The notes below the pieces were generated by a model. The model was not told the origin of the DNA and made no database searches. It saw only the letters and a program-made list of their open reading frames with translations. Below are positions 35,652 to 44,560 of a DNA stretch of 64,000 nucleotides, piece after piece. The stretch's first letter is position 1; every line of letters starts with the position of its first letter. The position numbers were made by a program, and so were the translations under genes. Source of the DNA: Noviherbaspirillum galbum (lineage in GTDB: Bacteria; Pseudomonadota; Gammaproteobacteria; Burkholderiales; Burkholderiaceae_D). The stretch covers positions 1 to 64,000 of the forward strand of contig NZ_JAAIVB010000014.1 in the NCBI RefSeq assembly GCF_010974945.1, in the 5' to 3' direction.

Positions 35652-37220
35652 ATGAGTGATGCCGGGCCCATGGACGGGCACCCCGATCCGAGCGCGCCCC
35701 CTCCCCCCGCGCCTCCCCGGCGGCTTGCCGGTCCGGTCGCCACCAAGCCCGAGGAACGCATCCAGCGTTCGCTGTTCGGCGAGATCCTCGACTGGATGCT
35801 CGTGCCGCTGCTCCTGCTGTGGCCGATGAGCATCGCCATCACCTACCTCGTGGCGAAGTCGATCGCCAACCATCCCTTCGACCGCGCGCTCGACGACAAC
35901 GTCACGGTACTGGCGCAGCAGGTCAGGCAGGTCAACGGCCAGGTGATCGTCAACATGCCCCGGCCCGCGCGCGACATCCTGCGCGCCGACGACATCGACT
36001 CGGTGTTCTTCCAGGTGCTTGGCACGCATGGCGAATTCGTCGACGGCGACCGCGACTTCCCGCTGCCGCCGGCCGACGAAGAGCGGCCGCCCTCCACAAC
36101 CGTGCAGTTCCGCAACGATACTTTCCGCGGCAACGAGGTGCGCGTGGCCTACGTGTTCGTGGACCTGCGGCCCATGTCCCCGGCGGTGGCGCAGCAGCGG
36201 GGCGGCGAGGACATGGCGCTGGTGCAGGTCGGGGAAACGCTGGACAAGCGGGCGCACCTCGCCAACGAAATCATCAAGGGCGTGATCCTGCCCCAGTTCA
36301 TCATCCTGCCGGTGGCGCTGTCGCTGGTCTGGTTCGCCCTGTCGCGCGGCCTGTCGCCGCTGGCCGAACTGCAGCAGCACATCCGCGCGCGCCGGCCCGA
36401 CGACCTGAGCCCGATCGACTCCGGCCAGGTGCCCGAGGAAATCTCGCCCCTCGTGCGTTCGCTCAACGACATGCTCGAACGCCTCTCGCAGAGCATCCAC
36501 ATGCAGAAGCGCTTCATCGCAGACGCGGCGCACCAGATGAAGACGCCGCTGGCCGGCATGCGCATGCAGTCCGAACTGGCGCTGCGCGAGACCGACATGG
36601 CGGAAATCCACCGCTCGCTGGAGCAGCTTTCCAAGAGTTCGGAATCCGCCACGCGCCTCGTCAACCAGCTGCTGGCGCTGGCGCGCGCCGAAAACCAGAC
36701 GCCGGAGTCCAAGCCCTTCCAGCCGGTCGAGCTCAACGAGCTTGCCCGCAATGTGGTTCAGGACTGGGTGCAGGCGTCGTTCTCGCATCGCATCGACCTC
36801 GGCTTCGAGCAGCCCGGCCATCCCATCATGGTCCATGGCAATCCGGTGATGCTGCGCGAGCTGCTGAGCAACCTGATCGACAACGCGGTGCGCTACACGC
36901 CGCCCGGCGGCAGCGTCACGGTGCGGGTGCGGGCCGATGCCATCGAGGGACTCGCCATCCTGGAGGTCGAGGATACCGGGCCGGGCATTCCGCCGGCCGA
37001 ACGCGGGCATGTGTTCGAGCGTTTCTACCGCATCCTCGGCAGCAACGTCGAGGGCAGCGGCCTGGGCCTGTCCATTGTGCGCGAGATCGCCCAGCAGCAC
37101 GATGCCGAGGTGGACATCCTCAACAACCCGCACGCCGCCGACCCCAGGCATCCCGGCAGCCTGTTCCGCGTCAGCCTGCGGATGGAGGAGCCGCCCGAAT
37201 TCATCGAGGACATCGGTTAG
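35652..37220 (+). CDS. sensor histidine kinase, TctE-like
   Basis: The 522-residue kinase has a proline-rich N-terminal tail (residues 9-27), a first membrane helix (50-68), a periplasmic sensor domain (70-205), a second helix (210-230) and a HAMP segment. The H-box has His294 (ADAAHQMKTPL), the N-box Asn407/Asn411, and G-boxes EDTGPGIP and GSGLGLSIV follow. The sensor part resembles the TctE group that senses carboxylates. It works with the regulator just upstream and lies 4 bp before the DUF4212 gene. Confidence 0.93.
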   Translation: MSDAGPMDGHPDPSAPPPPAPPRRLAGPVATKPEERIQRSLFGEILDWMLVPLLLLWPMSIAITYLVAKSIANHPFDRALDDNVTVLAQQVRQVNGQVIVNMPRPARDILRADDIDSVFFQVLGTHGEFVDGDRDFPLPPADEERPPSTTVQFRNDTFRGNEVRVAYVFVDLRPMSPAVAQQRGGEDMALVQVGETLDKRAHLANEIIKGVILPQFIILPVALSLVWFALSRGLSPLAELQQHIRARRPDDLSPIDSGQVPEEISPLVRSLNDMLERLSQSIHMQKRFIADAAHQMKTPLAGMRMQSELALRETDMAEIHRSLEQLSKSSESATRLVNQLLALARAENQTPESKPFQPVELNELARNVVQDWVQASFSHRIDLGFEQPGHPIMVHGNPVMLRELLSNLIDNAVRYTPPGGSVTVRVRADAIEGLAILEVEDTGPGIPPAERGHVFERFYRILGSNVEGSGLGLSIVREIAQQHDAEVDILNNPHAADPRHPGSLFRVSLRMEEPPEFIEDIG

Positions 37221-37224
37221 CGCC

Positions 37225-37509
37225 ATGCCGGATCGCGAACGCGCAGCCCAGGCCAGACTGGGCGCCTACTGGCGACGAACCCGCCGCCTGACCATCATGC
37301 TCCTGCTGGTGTGGTTCCTGAGCACCTTCCTGATCGTGTTCTTCGCGCGCGAGCTCTCCGGGATCGAGGTGCTGGGCTGGCCCGTCTCGTTCTACATGGC
37401 GGCGCAGGGCCTGATCCTGATCTACCTGGCCATCATTGGCATCTACGTGCTGCGCATGCAGAAGCTGGATGCCTTGCTTGGCCACTCCGAGGAGGACGAT
37501 GAGCACTAG
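37225..37509 (+). CDS. DUF4212 small subunit of a sodium/solute symporter
   Basis: The 94-residue protein has two membrane helices (about 22-42 and 52-76) and fits DUF4212, the small partner of the VC_2705-type sodium/solute symporters. It overlaps the large-subunit gene by 11 bp, which suggests coupled translation and a fixed stoichiometry. It ends in an acidic tail (SEEDDEH). Confidence 0.9.
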   Translation: MPDRERAAQARLGAYWRRTRRLTIMLLLVWFLSTFLIVFFARELSGIEVLGWPVSFYMAAQGLILIYLAIIGIYVLRMQKLDALLGHSEEDDEH

Positions 37510-39535
37510 AAAGTTCCAGCAGCGCCTGGGCATCTACTACGGCTGGTACACCCTCGGCTTCATCGTCTTCCTGATCGCGCTCGCCATCCTGGAGCGGGAG
37601 GGCATTCCGCGCCAGTGGATCGGCTACCTGTTCCTGTTCTCGACCATCGTGCTCTACGCCGGCATCGGCATCATCAGCCGCACGTCCGACGTGTCCGAGT
37701 ACTACGTCGCCGGGCGCCGCGTGCCGGCGGTATTCAACGGCATGGCCACCGCCGCCGACTGGATGTCGGCCGCCAGCTTCATCAGCCTGGCGGGCGGCAT
37801 GTACCTGCTCGGCTTCGACGGCCTCGCCTACATCCTCGGCTGGACCGGAGGCTTCTGCCTGGTGGCGCTGCTGCTGGCGCCCTACCTGAACAAGTTCGGC
37901 CAGTACACCGTGCCCGACTTCCTGGCCACGCGCTACGCCGGCGGCGCTGGCTCCGACCTGGTGCGCATCCTCGCGGTGGGCGCGACGGTGCTGGTGTCGT
38001 TCACCTACGTCGTGGCGCAGATCTACGGCGTCGGCCTGATCACCTCGCGCTTCACCGGCGTGGACTTCTCGGTGGGGATCTTCCTGGGGCTGGCGAGCAT
38101 CCTGGTCTGCTCCTTCCTCGGCGGCATGCGCGCCATCACCTGGACCCAGGTGGCGCAGTACATCATCATGCTGATCGCCTACATGATCCCGGTGCTGTGG
38201 CTGTCCGCCAAGCACACCGACGTTCCCGTGCCCCAGCTTTCCTACGGCGCGGTGCTGAGCCAGCTCGGCGAGCGCGAGAAGGAACTGAACGCCGATCCGC
38301 GCGAACTTCAGGTGCGCGCCATCTACCGGCAGCGCGCCGACGACCTCGACGCCAGGATCGCCGACCTGCCCCGCTCCTGGGAAACCGGCCGGCTGGAATT
38401 GCAGCGGCACGTCGAGGAACTCAAGCGCGGCAACGCGTCCCTGCTCGACCTCAAGGCGGCGAACCGCGCGCTTGCCATCTATCCGAAGGATCCGGCGGAC
38501 GCGCAGCGCAAGTGGACCGAGGCGCGCGCCGCGAACATCGCCCGCGCCGAACCGGTGGTGCCGCACAAGCAACCGTTCCCGGGCAAGGACAAGGCCGCCT
38601 CGGACGCGAAGCGCAACAACTTCCTGGCGCTGGCGCTGTGCCTGATGCTCGGCACCGCCGCCCTGCCCCACGTGCTGATCCGCTACTACACCACGCCCAC
38701 GGTGCGCGAGACCCGCCGCTCGGTATTCTGGACGCTGTTCTTCATCCTCCTGCTGTACATCACGGTGCCGGCGCTGGCGGTGCTGGTGAAGTTCGACATC
38801 TATACCTCGCTGGTCGGCTCGGAATTCTCCAAGCTGCCGGCCTGGGTGTCGTACTGGGCGAACATCGACAAGATCGCGCCGCTGGTCAGCATCTCAGACC
38901 TGAACCACGACGGCATCGTGCAGCTTGCCGAGATCTCGCTGGACGGCGACATCGTGGTGCTGGCCACGCCCGAGATCGCCGGCCTGCCCTACGTCATATC
39001 CGGCCTGATCGCCGCCGGCGGGCTGGCGGCGGCCCTGTCCACCGCCGACGGCCTGCTGCTGACCATTTCGAACGCCCTGTCGCACGACATCTACTACAAG
39101 ACGGTGGACCCGCTGGCTTCCACCCAGAAGCGGGTGACGATCTCCAAGCTACTGCTGCTGGTGGTGGCGCTGGTGGCCGCCTATGTCGCCTCGCTCAAGC
39201 CGGGCGACATCCTGTCCATGGTGGGCGCGGCATTTTCGCTGGCGGCGTCGGCGCTGTTCCCCGCACTGGTGTTGGGCGTTTTCTGGAAGCGCGCGAACCA
39301 GCAAGGTGCGGCGGCCGGCATGCTGCTCGGTTTTGGGGTGTGCGTGTACTACATGCTGCGCACCTATCCGGCGCTCGGCGGCTCGCCGCTCAACCAGTGG
39401 TTCAGCATCGCGCCGATTTCGGCCGGCGTGTTCGGCGTGCCCGCCGGATTGCTTGGCATCATCGTCGTCAGCCTGCTGACGCCCCCGCCGGCGCCGCGCA
39501 CCAACCTGCTGGTTGACCACATCCGCACGCCCTGA
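37499..39535 (+). CDS. sodium/solute symporter large subunit, VC_2705 subfamily
   Basis: The 678-residue SSS-family transporter has about 13 membrane helices and the segments SDVSEYYVAGRRVP, NGMATAADWMSAASFI and LAAALSTADGLLLTISNALS. Between residues about 252 and 372 a charged soluble stretch (many Arg, Glu, Lys) is inserted between membrane helices; another polar loop with DLNHDGIVQLAE (EF-hand-like DxNxDG) lies near residue 465. The solute is unknown; acetate or another carboxylate is a guess based on the TctE-like sensor next door. GAGGAGGA precedes the ATG. Confidence 0.9.
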   Translation: MSTRKFQQRLGIYYGWYTLGFIVFLIALAILEREGIPRQWIGYLFLFSTIVLYAGIGIISRTSDVSEYYVAGRRVPAVFNGMATAADWMSAASFISLAGGMYLLGFDGLAYILGWTGGFCLVALLLAPYLNKFGQYTVPDFLATRYAGGAGSDLVRILAVGATVLVSFTYVVAQIYGVGLITSRFTGVDFSVGIFLGLASILVCSFLGGMRAITWTQVAQYIIMLIAYMIPVLWLSAKHTDVPVPQLSYGAVLSQLGEREKELNADPRELQVRAIYRQRADDLDARIADLPRSWETGRLELQRHVEELKRGNASLLDLKAANRALAIYPKDPADAQRKWTEARAANIARAEPVVPHKQPFPGKDKAASDAKRNNFLALALCLMLGTAALPHVLIRYYTTPTVRETRRSVFWTLFFILLLYITVPALAVLVKFDIYTSLVGSEFSKLPAWVSYWANIDKIAPLVSISDLNHDGIVQLAEISLDGDIVVLATPEIAGLPYVISGLIAAGGLAAALSTADGLLLTISNALSHDIYYKTVDPLASTQKRVTISKLLLLVVALVAAYVASLKPGDILSMVGAAFSLAASALFPALVLGVFWKRANQQGAAAGMLLGFGVCVYYMLRTYPALGGSPLNQWFSIAPISAGVFGVPAGLLGIIVVSLLTPPPAPRTNLLVDHIRTP

Positions 39536-39562
39536 GCGCGCTGCGGCGAGCTGCCGGACCTT

Positions 39563-39595
39563 TTGAAAACCGATTGAAAACCGTTTGAGGAACGG
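39563..39595 (+). promoter_or_regulatory. three tandem 11-bp repeats upstream of the Anbu cluster
   Basis: TTGAAAACCGA, TTGAAAACCGT and TTGAGGAACGG follow each other without gaps, the third being degenerate. The 11-bp period puts them on one face of the helix, as OmpR-family regulators often require. They lie 10 bp upstream of a sigma-54-like promoter. Confidence 0.5.
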
Positions 39596-39604
39596 CATTC
39601 CCCA

Positions 39605-39621
39605 TTGGCACATTTCTTGTT
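39605..39621 (+). promoter_or_regulatory. sigma-54-like promoter of the Anbu cluster
   Basis: TTGGCAC-N5-TTGTT has GG and GT separated by exactly 10 bp, one base off the GG-N10-GC rule. It lies about 95 bp upstream of the first gene. A sigma-54 promoter would fit control by nutrient (for example nitrogen) state, but no enhancer-binding site was recognised. Confidence 0.45.
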
Positions 39622-39715
39622 ACATTGAAGCCGGCGCCTGCCGAAGACGGCATGGCGGGAACGCGAAGCAAACGACATGCGAACTACGGGCGAACGACAC
39701 GAGAGCCGAGGCAAG

Positions 39716-41131
39716 ATGGCCAACTTCTACAACGAAATGCAAGCCGGCGCGGACGGCGCGGTCCGGGAACATTACCAGGCCTTCGGCGACTGGCTGGCGG
39801 AGCAGCCGCCCGAAGGCATCGAGCGCAAGCGCGCCGAATCCGACCTCATCTTCCGCCGCGTCGGCATCACCTTCGCGGTCTATGGCAACGAAGCCGGCAC
39901 CGAGCGCCTGATCCCCTTCGACATCATCCCGCGCATCATTCCCGCGTCGGAATGGCGGCAGCTCGAGGCGGGACTGGTGCAGCGGGTCAAGGCCCTGAAC
40001 ATGTTCATCCATGACATCTACCATGACCAGAACATCGTCAAGGCGGGCGTCATACCTGCGGAGCAGATCTTCAAGAATGCCCAGTACCGCCCGGAGATGC
40101 AGGGCATCTCGGTGGCGTCGGACATCTATGCGCACATCGCGGGCATCGACATCGTGCGCGCCGGCGAGGGCGAGTTCTACGTACTGGAAGACAACCTGCG
40201 CGTGCCGTCCGGCGTGTCCTACATGCTGGAAAACCGCAAGATGATGATGCGGCTGTTCCCCGACCTGTTCGCCCGCTACCAGGTGGCGCCGGTGGCGCAC
40301 TATCCCGACATGCTGCTCGACAACCTGCGTTCCGTCGCGCCGGTGGGCGTGGACGATCCCACGGCGGTCGTCATGACGCCGGGCATGTACAACTCGGCCT
40401 ATTTCGAGCACGCCTTCCTGGCGCAGCAGATGGGCATCGAGCTGGTGGAAGGCAAGGACCTATTCGTCAGCGACAACACCGTCTTCATGCGCACCACGCG
40501 CGGCCCGCGGCGGGTGGACGTGATCTATCGCCGCATCGACGACGACTTCCTCGATCCGCTGGCCTTCCGCCCGGATTCCTCGCTTGGCGTGCCGGGCCTG
40601 CTGGCCGCCTACCGCGCCGGGCGCGTGACCCTGGCCAACGCCATCGGCACCGGCGTGGCGGACGACAAGTCCATCTATCCCTACGTGCCCGACATGATCA
40701 AGTTCTACCTGTCGGAAGCGCCGATCCTGAACAACGTGCCGACCTACCAGTGCCGCAGGAAGGAAGACCTGGCCTACACGCTGGCCAACCTGTCCAAGCT
40801 CGTGGTGAAGGAAGTGCATGGCGCGGGCGGCTACGGCATGCTGGTCGGCCCGGCCTCGACCGACGCCGAGATCGAGCAGTTCCGCCAGCGCCTGCTGACG
40901 CGGCCGGACGGCTACATCGCCCAGCCCACGCTGGCGCTGTCGGCCTGCCCGACCTACGTCGACGCGGGCATCGCGCCGCGCCACATCGACCTGCGGCCCT
41001 TCGTGCTGTCGGGCAAGACCGTCTCCATGGTGAAGGGCGGCCTGACCCGGGTCGCGCTGAAGGAAGGCTCGCTGGTTGTCAACTCCTCGCAGGGCGGGGG
41101 AACGAAGGATACCTGGGTGCTGGAACGCTGA
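39716..41131 (+). CDS. circularly permuted ATP-grasp protein
   Basis: This 471-residue protein belongs to the circularly permuted type 2 ATP-grasp (DUF404/DUF407) family, predicted amide or peptide ligases. Visible family segments are ERLIPFDIIPRIIPASEW, VYHDQ-like FIHDIYHDQNIVKAG, YVLEDNLRVPSGVSYMLENR, VVKEVHGAGGYGML and DLRPFVLSG. The ATG at 39716 follows GAGGCAAG. It opens a four-gene cluster with alpha-E, transglutaminase-like and Anbu proteins; I infer that it makes the peptide or tag processed by the other members. Confidence 0.92.
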   Translation: MANFYNEMQAGADGAVREHYQAFGDWLAEQPPEGIERKRAESDLIFRRVGITFAVYGNEAGTERLIPFDIIPRIIPASEWRQLEAGLVQRVKALNMFIHDIYHDQNIVKAGVIPAEQIFKNAQYRPEMQGISVASDIYAHIAGIDIVRAGEGEFYVLEDNLRVPSGVSYMLENRKMMMRLFPDLFARYQVAPVAHYPDMLLDNLRSVAPVGVDDPTAVVMTPGMYNSAYFEHAFLAQQMGIELVEGKDLFVSDNTVFMRTTRGPRRVDVIYRRIDDDFLDPLAFRPDSSLGVPGLLAAYRAGRVTLANAIGTGVADDKSIYPYVPDMIKFYLSEAPILNNVPTYQCRRKEDLAYTLANLSKLVVKEVHGAGGYGMLVGPASTDAEIEQFRQRLLTRPDGYIAQPTLALSACPTYVDAGIAPRHIDLRPFVLSGKTVSMVKGGLTRVALKEGSLVVNSSQGGGTKDTWVLER

Positions 41132-41200
41132 TCCAGCCCGCGCAGTCAAGCGTTTGCATCGTCAACGCGCCGCCAGGCGCACAGCCGGAAAGTCACTGCC

Positions 41201-42175
41201 ATGCTCAGCCGCACCGCCGATCACCTGTTCTGGATGGCCCGCTATACCGAGCGCGCCGAAAACACCGCGCGCATGCTCGACGTCAACGTGCAGACCGCCC
41301 TGATGCCGCAGTCCGCGCTCGCCGCCGAACAGGGCTGGCGCGCCATGCTGAGCATCTCCGAGCTGCTCGACGCCTTCGACAACAAGTACGGCCTGCTCAA
41401 CAGGCGCGACGTGCTGGACTTCATGGTGCGCGATCCGGACAACCCCTCCTCCATCGTGTCCTGCCTGACGCAGGCCCGGGAGAATGCCCGCGCGGTGCGC
41501 GGCACACTGACCACCGAAGTCTGGGAAACCCACAATGCCACCTGGCTGGAAATGCAGAACAAGCTGCGCATCGGCCTGCTGGAACGCGATCCCAGCGAAT
41601 TTTTCGAATGGGTGAAATACCGTTCGCATCTGTCGCGCGGCGTGACCATCGGCACCATGCTCAAGGACGAAGCCTTCTACTTCATCCGCCTCGGCACCTT
41701 CCTGGAACGCGCCGACAACACCGCCCGCCTGCTGGACGTGAAGTTCCACGGCGCGCAGGGCAGCCCCCTGGCCGACGACGGCACCTCGTCCGACGCGGCC
41801 CGGCAGGATTCGCCCGACTTCTACTACTGGGGCGCGCTGCTGCGTTCGGTGTCCGGCTTCGAGATCTACCGCAAGGTCTACCGCGACGTGATCACGCCGG
41901 AACGGGCCGCCGAGCTGCTGATGCTGCGCGGCGACATGCCGCGCTCCCTGCTGGCCTGCGTCGACGAGGTCGTCACCAACCTCCGGCACGTGCGCAACGA
42001 CGTGTCCGCGGATACCGAGCGCTTTGCCGGCAAGCTGCATGCGGAGCTGCAGTTCAGCACGATCGACGAAATACTCGACGCCGGCCTGCATGATTACCTC
42101 ACGCGCTTCCTGGAACGCATCAACGAACTCGCCAAACGGGTGAGCCGCGATTTCCTCGTGCCCTTCGCCGCCTGA
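41201..42175 (+). CDS. alpha-E domain (DUF403) protein
   Basis: The 324-residue helical protein starts MLSRTADHLFWMARYTERAE and ENTARMLDVN, the hallmark of the alpha-E family that travels with circularly permuted ATP-grasp proteins. A second similar stretch YFIRLGTFLERADNTARLLDV at about residues 161-181 shows an internal duplication. Its biochemical role is not known; it may act as partner or second enzyme of the ligase. It lies 69 bp after the ATP-grasp gene and 9 bp before the transglutaminase gene. Confidence 0.9.
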   Translation: MLSRTADHLFWMARYTERAENTARMLDVNVQTALMPQSALAAEQGWRAMLSISELLDAFDNKYGLLNRRDVLDFMVRDPDNPSSIVSCLTQARENARAVRGTLTTEVWETHNATWLEMQNKLRIGLLERDPSEFFEWVKYRSHLSRGVTIGTMLKDEAFYFIRLGTFLERADNTARLLDVKFHGAQGSPLADDGTSSDAARQDSPDFYYWGALLRSVSGFEIYRKVYRDVITPERAAELLMLRGDMPRSLLACVDEVVTNLRHVRNDVSADTERFAGKLHAELQFSTIDEILDAGLHDYLTRFLERINELAKRVSRDFLVPFAA

Positions 42176-42184
42176 CGGAACGCC

Positions 42185-43000
42185 ATGCTGCTCTCCATCC
42201 GCCACGAGACGGTGTACCGCTACACCGCGCCGCAGGTCTACACCATCCAGCAGCTGCGCCTCACGCCCGCCGCCGAGCCGCACCAGCGGGTGCACTCCTG
42301 GCACATCGACGCCGCGGGCAAGCTCAACGACATCACCGACGCCTATGGCAACATCGCCCAGATGCTCACCATCACCGGCCCGCATGACGAAGTGCGCATC
42401 GTCGCCGGCGGCGTCGTGGAAGTCATGCCGCTGGACCGGGGGCGCCTGCTTTCCGCGGACAAGCTGTCGCCGCTGGTCTATACCGTGCCGACCCGCCTGA
42501 CGGAAGCCGACGAGGCCGTGCTGGAACTGGCGGCGAGCCAGCTCAAACCCCATGCCGGAAGATTCGGCAGCGATGCCCTGCTGGCGCTCGCCGAAGCCAT
42601 CCGCGGCCGGGTGGTCTACCAGGGCGGCGTCACCGGCGTCACCACCAGCGCGGCGAATGCCCTGCGGCTCGGCGCGGGCGTCTGCCAGGACCACGCCCAC
42701 CTGTTCCTCGCCTGCTGCCGCGCGCACGGCATTCCCGCGCGCTATGTCTCCGGCTACATCGACGCCGGCGACCTGTCCCACGTGGAAAGCCATGCCTGGG
42801 CCGATGCCTGGGTGGAAGAAGACGGCTTCGCCGGCTGGGTGAGCATCGACATCACCCATGCCCGCTTCAGCGGCGAAGCGCATTGCCGGGTCGCCATCGG
42901 CCGGGACTACGACTCCGCCGCGCCGGTACGCGGCGTACGCACCGGCAGCGGCCTCGAGTCGCTGCATGTGCAGGTCGATGTCTCATCCTTGCATCGCTGA
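42185..43000 (+). CDS. transglutaminase-like cysteine protease family protein
   Basis: The 271-residue protein has an N-terminal beta domain (residues 1-80, the bacterial transglutaminase-like N-terminal domain with YRYTAPQVYTIQQLRLTP) and a catalytic domain with Cys167 (GVCQDHAHL), His203 (SHAWADAW) and Asp222 (SIDITH). It probably cleaves or forms amide bonds, and in this cluster may remove or add the peptide made by the ATP-grasp protein (inference). It shares the operon with alpha-E (9 bp) and precedes Anbu by 76 bp. Confidence 0.92.
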   Translation: MLLSIRHETVYRYTAPQVYTIQQLRLTPAAEPHQRVHSWHIDAAGKLNDITDAYGNIAQMLTITGPHDEVRIVAGGVVEVMPLDRGRLLSADKLSPLVYTVPTRLTEADEAVLELAASQLKPHAGRFGSDALLALAEAIRGRVVYQGGVTGVTTSAANALRLGAGVCQDHAHLFLACCRAHGIPARYVSGYIDAGDLSHVESHAWADAWVEEDGFAGWVSIDITHARFSGEAHCRVAIGRDYDSAAPVRGVRTGSGLESLHVQVDVSSLHR

Positions 43001-43076
43001 TTGCCGGCCTGGCAAATTTGGGAGGATTGCCTTACCGCATTGTGTAGAATGCAGATTTTGCACCCACTGCGCCATC

Positions 43077-43955
43077 ATGACTTACTGCTGCGCCATGCGC
43101 CTCGACGCGGGGCTGGTTTTCCTGTCGGATTCCCGGACCAATGCCGGCGTGGACCAGGTAGGGACCGCGCGCAAGATGACGGTCTACGAAAACCCGGGCG
43201 ACCGCGTCATGGTGCTGATGAGCGCGGGCAATCTCTCGATTTCCCAATCCATCCGGCAGGTGATCGCGGAGGAAGCGGAAGCCACCGGCGGCGGCATCTG
43301 GACCGCGAAGACCATCTACGACGCGGCATTGATCATCGGCCGCGCCATCCGCACGGTGCGTGAGCGCGACGCCGCCTCGCTGCGCGAATTCGGCATCGAT
43401 TTCAACGTCAGCCTCATCTTCGGCGGGCAGATCGCCGGCGAGCGCTGCCGGCTGTTCCAGATGTACTCCGCCGGCAACTTCATCGAAGCCCACAACGAAA
43501 ACACCTACTTCCAGATCGGCGAGGCCAAGTACGGCAAGCCCATCATCGACCGCATCATCACGCCCCAGACGCCCCTGGACGAAGCCGCGAAATGCGCGCT
43601 CATCTCCATGGATTCCACGCTGCGCTCCAACATTTCCGTCGGCCTGCCGCTCGACCTGCTGGTCTATGAAAACAACGACCTCGCGGTGAGCCAGTTCGTG
43701 CAGATCGACGAAAACAACCAGTATTTCAAGATGATCCGCAGTTCCTGGGGCCAGCAGCTCAAGCGGGTGTTCGGCAACATCGCCGACCCGGTCTGGAACG
43801 CGGCGCCCGAGGTCAGCGACAACGTGCTGTCCACGCTCAACCTCGTCAGCCAGCCGGTCAGAGTGACGCCGCCGCCGGCCCTGGCGCGGCATGATGCGCC
43901 GCCGGGCCCGATGCAGACCCTGGCGCAGCAAAGCGGCAATAACCTCCAGCCCTGA
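43077..43955 (+). CDS. Anbu-type proteasome homologue peptidase
   Basis: The 292-residue protein fits Anbu, the bacterial ancestral proteasome beta-type subunit. It begins MTYCCAMRLDAGLVFLSDSR; after removal of Met the nucleophile would be Thr1, with Asp17 and Lys32 near, the positions expected for an Ntn-hydrolase of this type. Internal segments SLIFGGQIAGERCRLFQMYS and FIEAHNENTYFQIGEAKYGK match the fold. The last 40 or so residues are Pro/Ala/Gln-rich and probably disordered. Anbu forms open helical or ring-like assemblies without a known unfoldase; its substrates are not settled. The neighbours suggest it digests a product of the ATP-grasp/transglutaminase pathway. Confidence 0.92.
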   Translation: MTYCCAMRLDAGLVFLSDSRTNAGVDQVGTARKMTVYENPGDRVMVLMSAGNLSISQSIRQVIAEEAEATGGGIWTAKTIYDAALIIGRAIRTVRERDAASLREFGIDFNVSLIFGGQIAGERCRLFQMYSAGNFIEAHNENTYFQIGEAKYGKPIIDRIITPQTPLDEAAKCALISMDSTLRSNISVGLPLDLLVYENNDLAVSQFVQIDENNQYFKMIRSSWGQQLKRVFGNIADPVWNAAPEVSDNVLSTLNLVSQPVRVTPPPALARHDAPPGPMQTLAQQSGNNLQP

Positions 43956-43978
43956 ATTTCTGGATGGCCTGACCGTCC

Positions 43979-44560
43979 TCAGTCACGCAGGCGCGTGATC
44001 TTGGTGCCGGTCAGCGTCAGGTCGGCCATCAGGCCCACGTTGGTCAGCACGAACGCCACCACCGGCGCCTTCACCGAATTGATGTCGATCGCGCCGTTCG
44101 CTCCCACCCGGGCCACCGCCACGGACGCATCGACGCCGCCCGACCATCCGCCGCTGCTCTCGAACTTGTCGAGCGCGTCCTGCGTCATGAACAGGAAGAT
44201 CATCGCCTTCGACTGCGCGCCGGCCTGCAGGCCGACCGAGAGCGAAGCGATGTTGTAGTACGCGTCGGGCCGGCCGCCAGCCTTCAGCACGCCGTCGCCG
44301 AACTGTCCGCCCACGCCCAGGCCAGCCGCGATCACCGAGGGGAAGACCAGCGTGCCGCGCGACTTGGCGACCAGTTCCTTGCTGCCGGGGACATTCGCAT
44401 ACAGGCGCGCCAGGGTGGACTCCACGCCGGCATCGACGTTGGCGTGACGGCTGCTGCCGGCCTGCGCGGACGGCTTGGTGGTGGTCGCGGTGGTGGTCGT
44501 GCCGCATCCGGAGAGCGTGGCGAGCGCGAGCGCCGCGCCGATGAGCAGTGAACGTTTCAT
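43979..44560 (-). CDS. SYLF-domain lipoprotein
   Basis: The 193-residue protein has a lipoprotein signal (MKRSLLIGAA, lipobox LSGC) and a Thr-rich linker, then a SYLF/YSC84-type domain with LVFPSVIAAGLGVGGQFGDG, YYNIASLSVGLQAGAQ and MIFLFMTQDALDKFESS. The domain binds lipids in eukaryotes; in bacteria the role is unknown. AGGAG precedes the ATG at 44560; an ATG five codons upstream is not used. It faces the Anbu gene with a 23-bp gap. Confidence 0.9.
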   Translation of the reverse strand: MKRSLLIGAALALATLSGCGTTTTATTTKPSAQAGSSRHANVDAGVESTLARLYANVPGSKELVAKSRGTLVFPSVIAAGLGVGGQFGDGVLKAGGRPDAYYNIASLSVGLQAGAQSKAMIFLFMTQDALDKFESSGGWSGGVDASVAVARVGANGAIDINSVKAPVVAFVLTNVGLMADLTLTGTKITRLRD

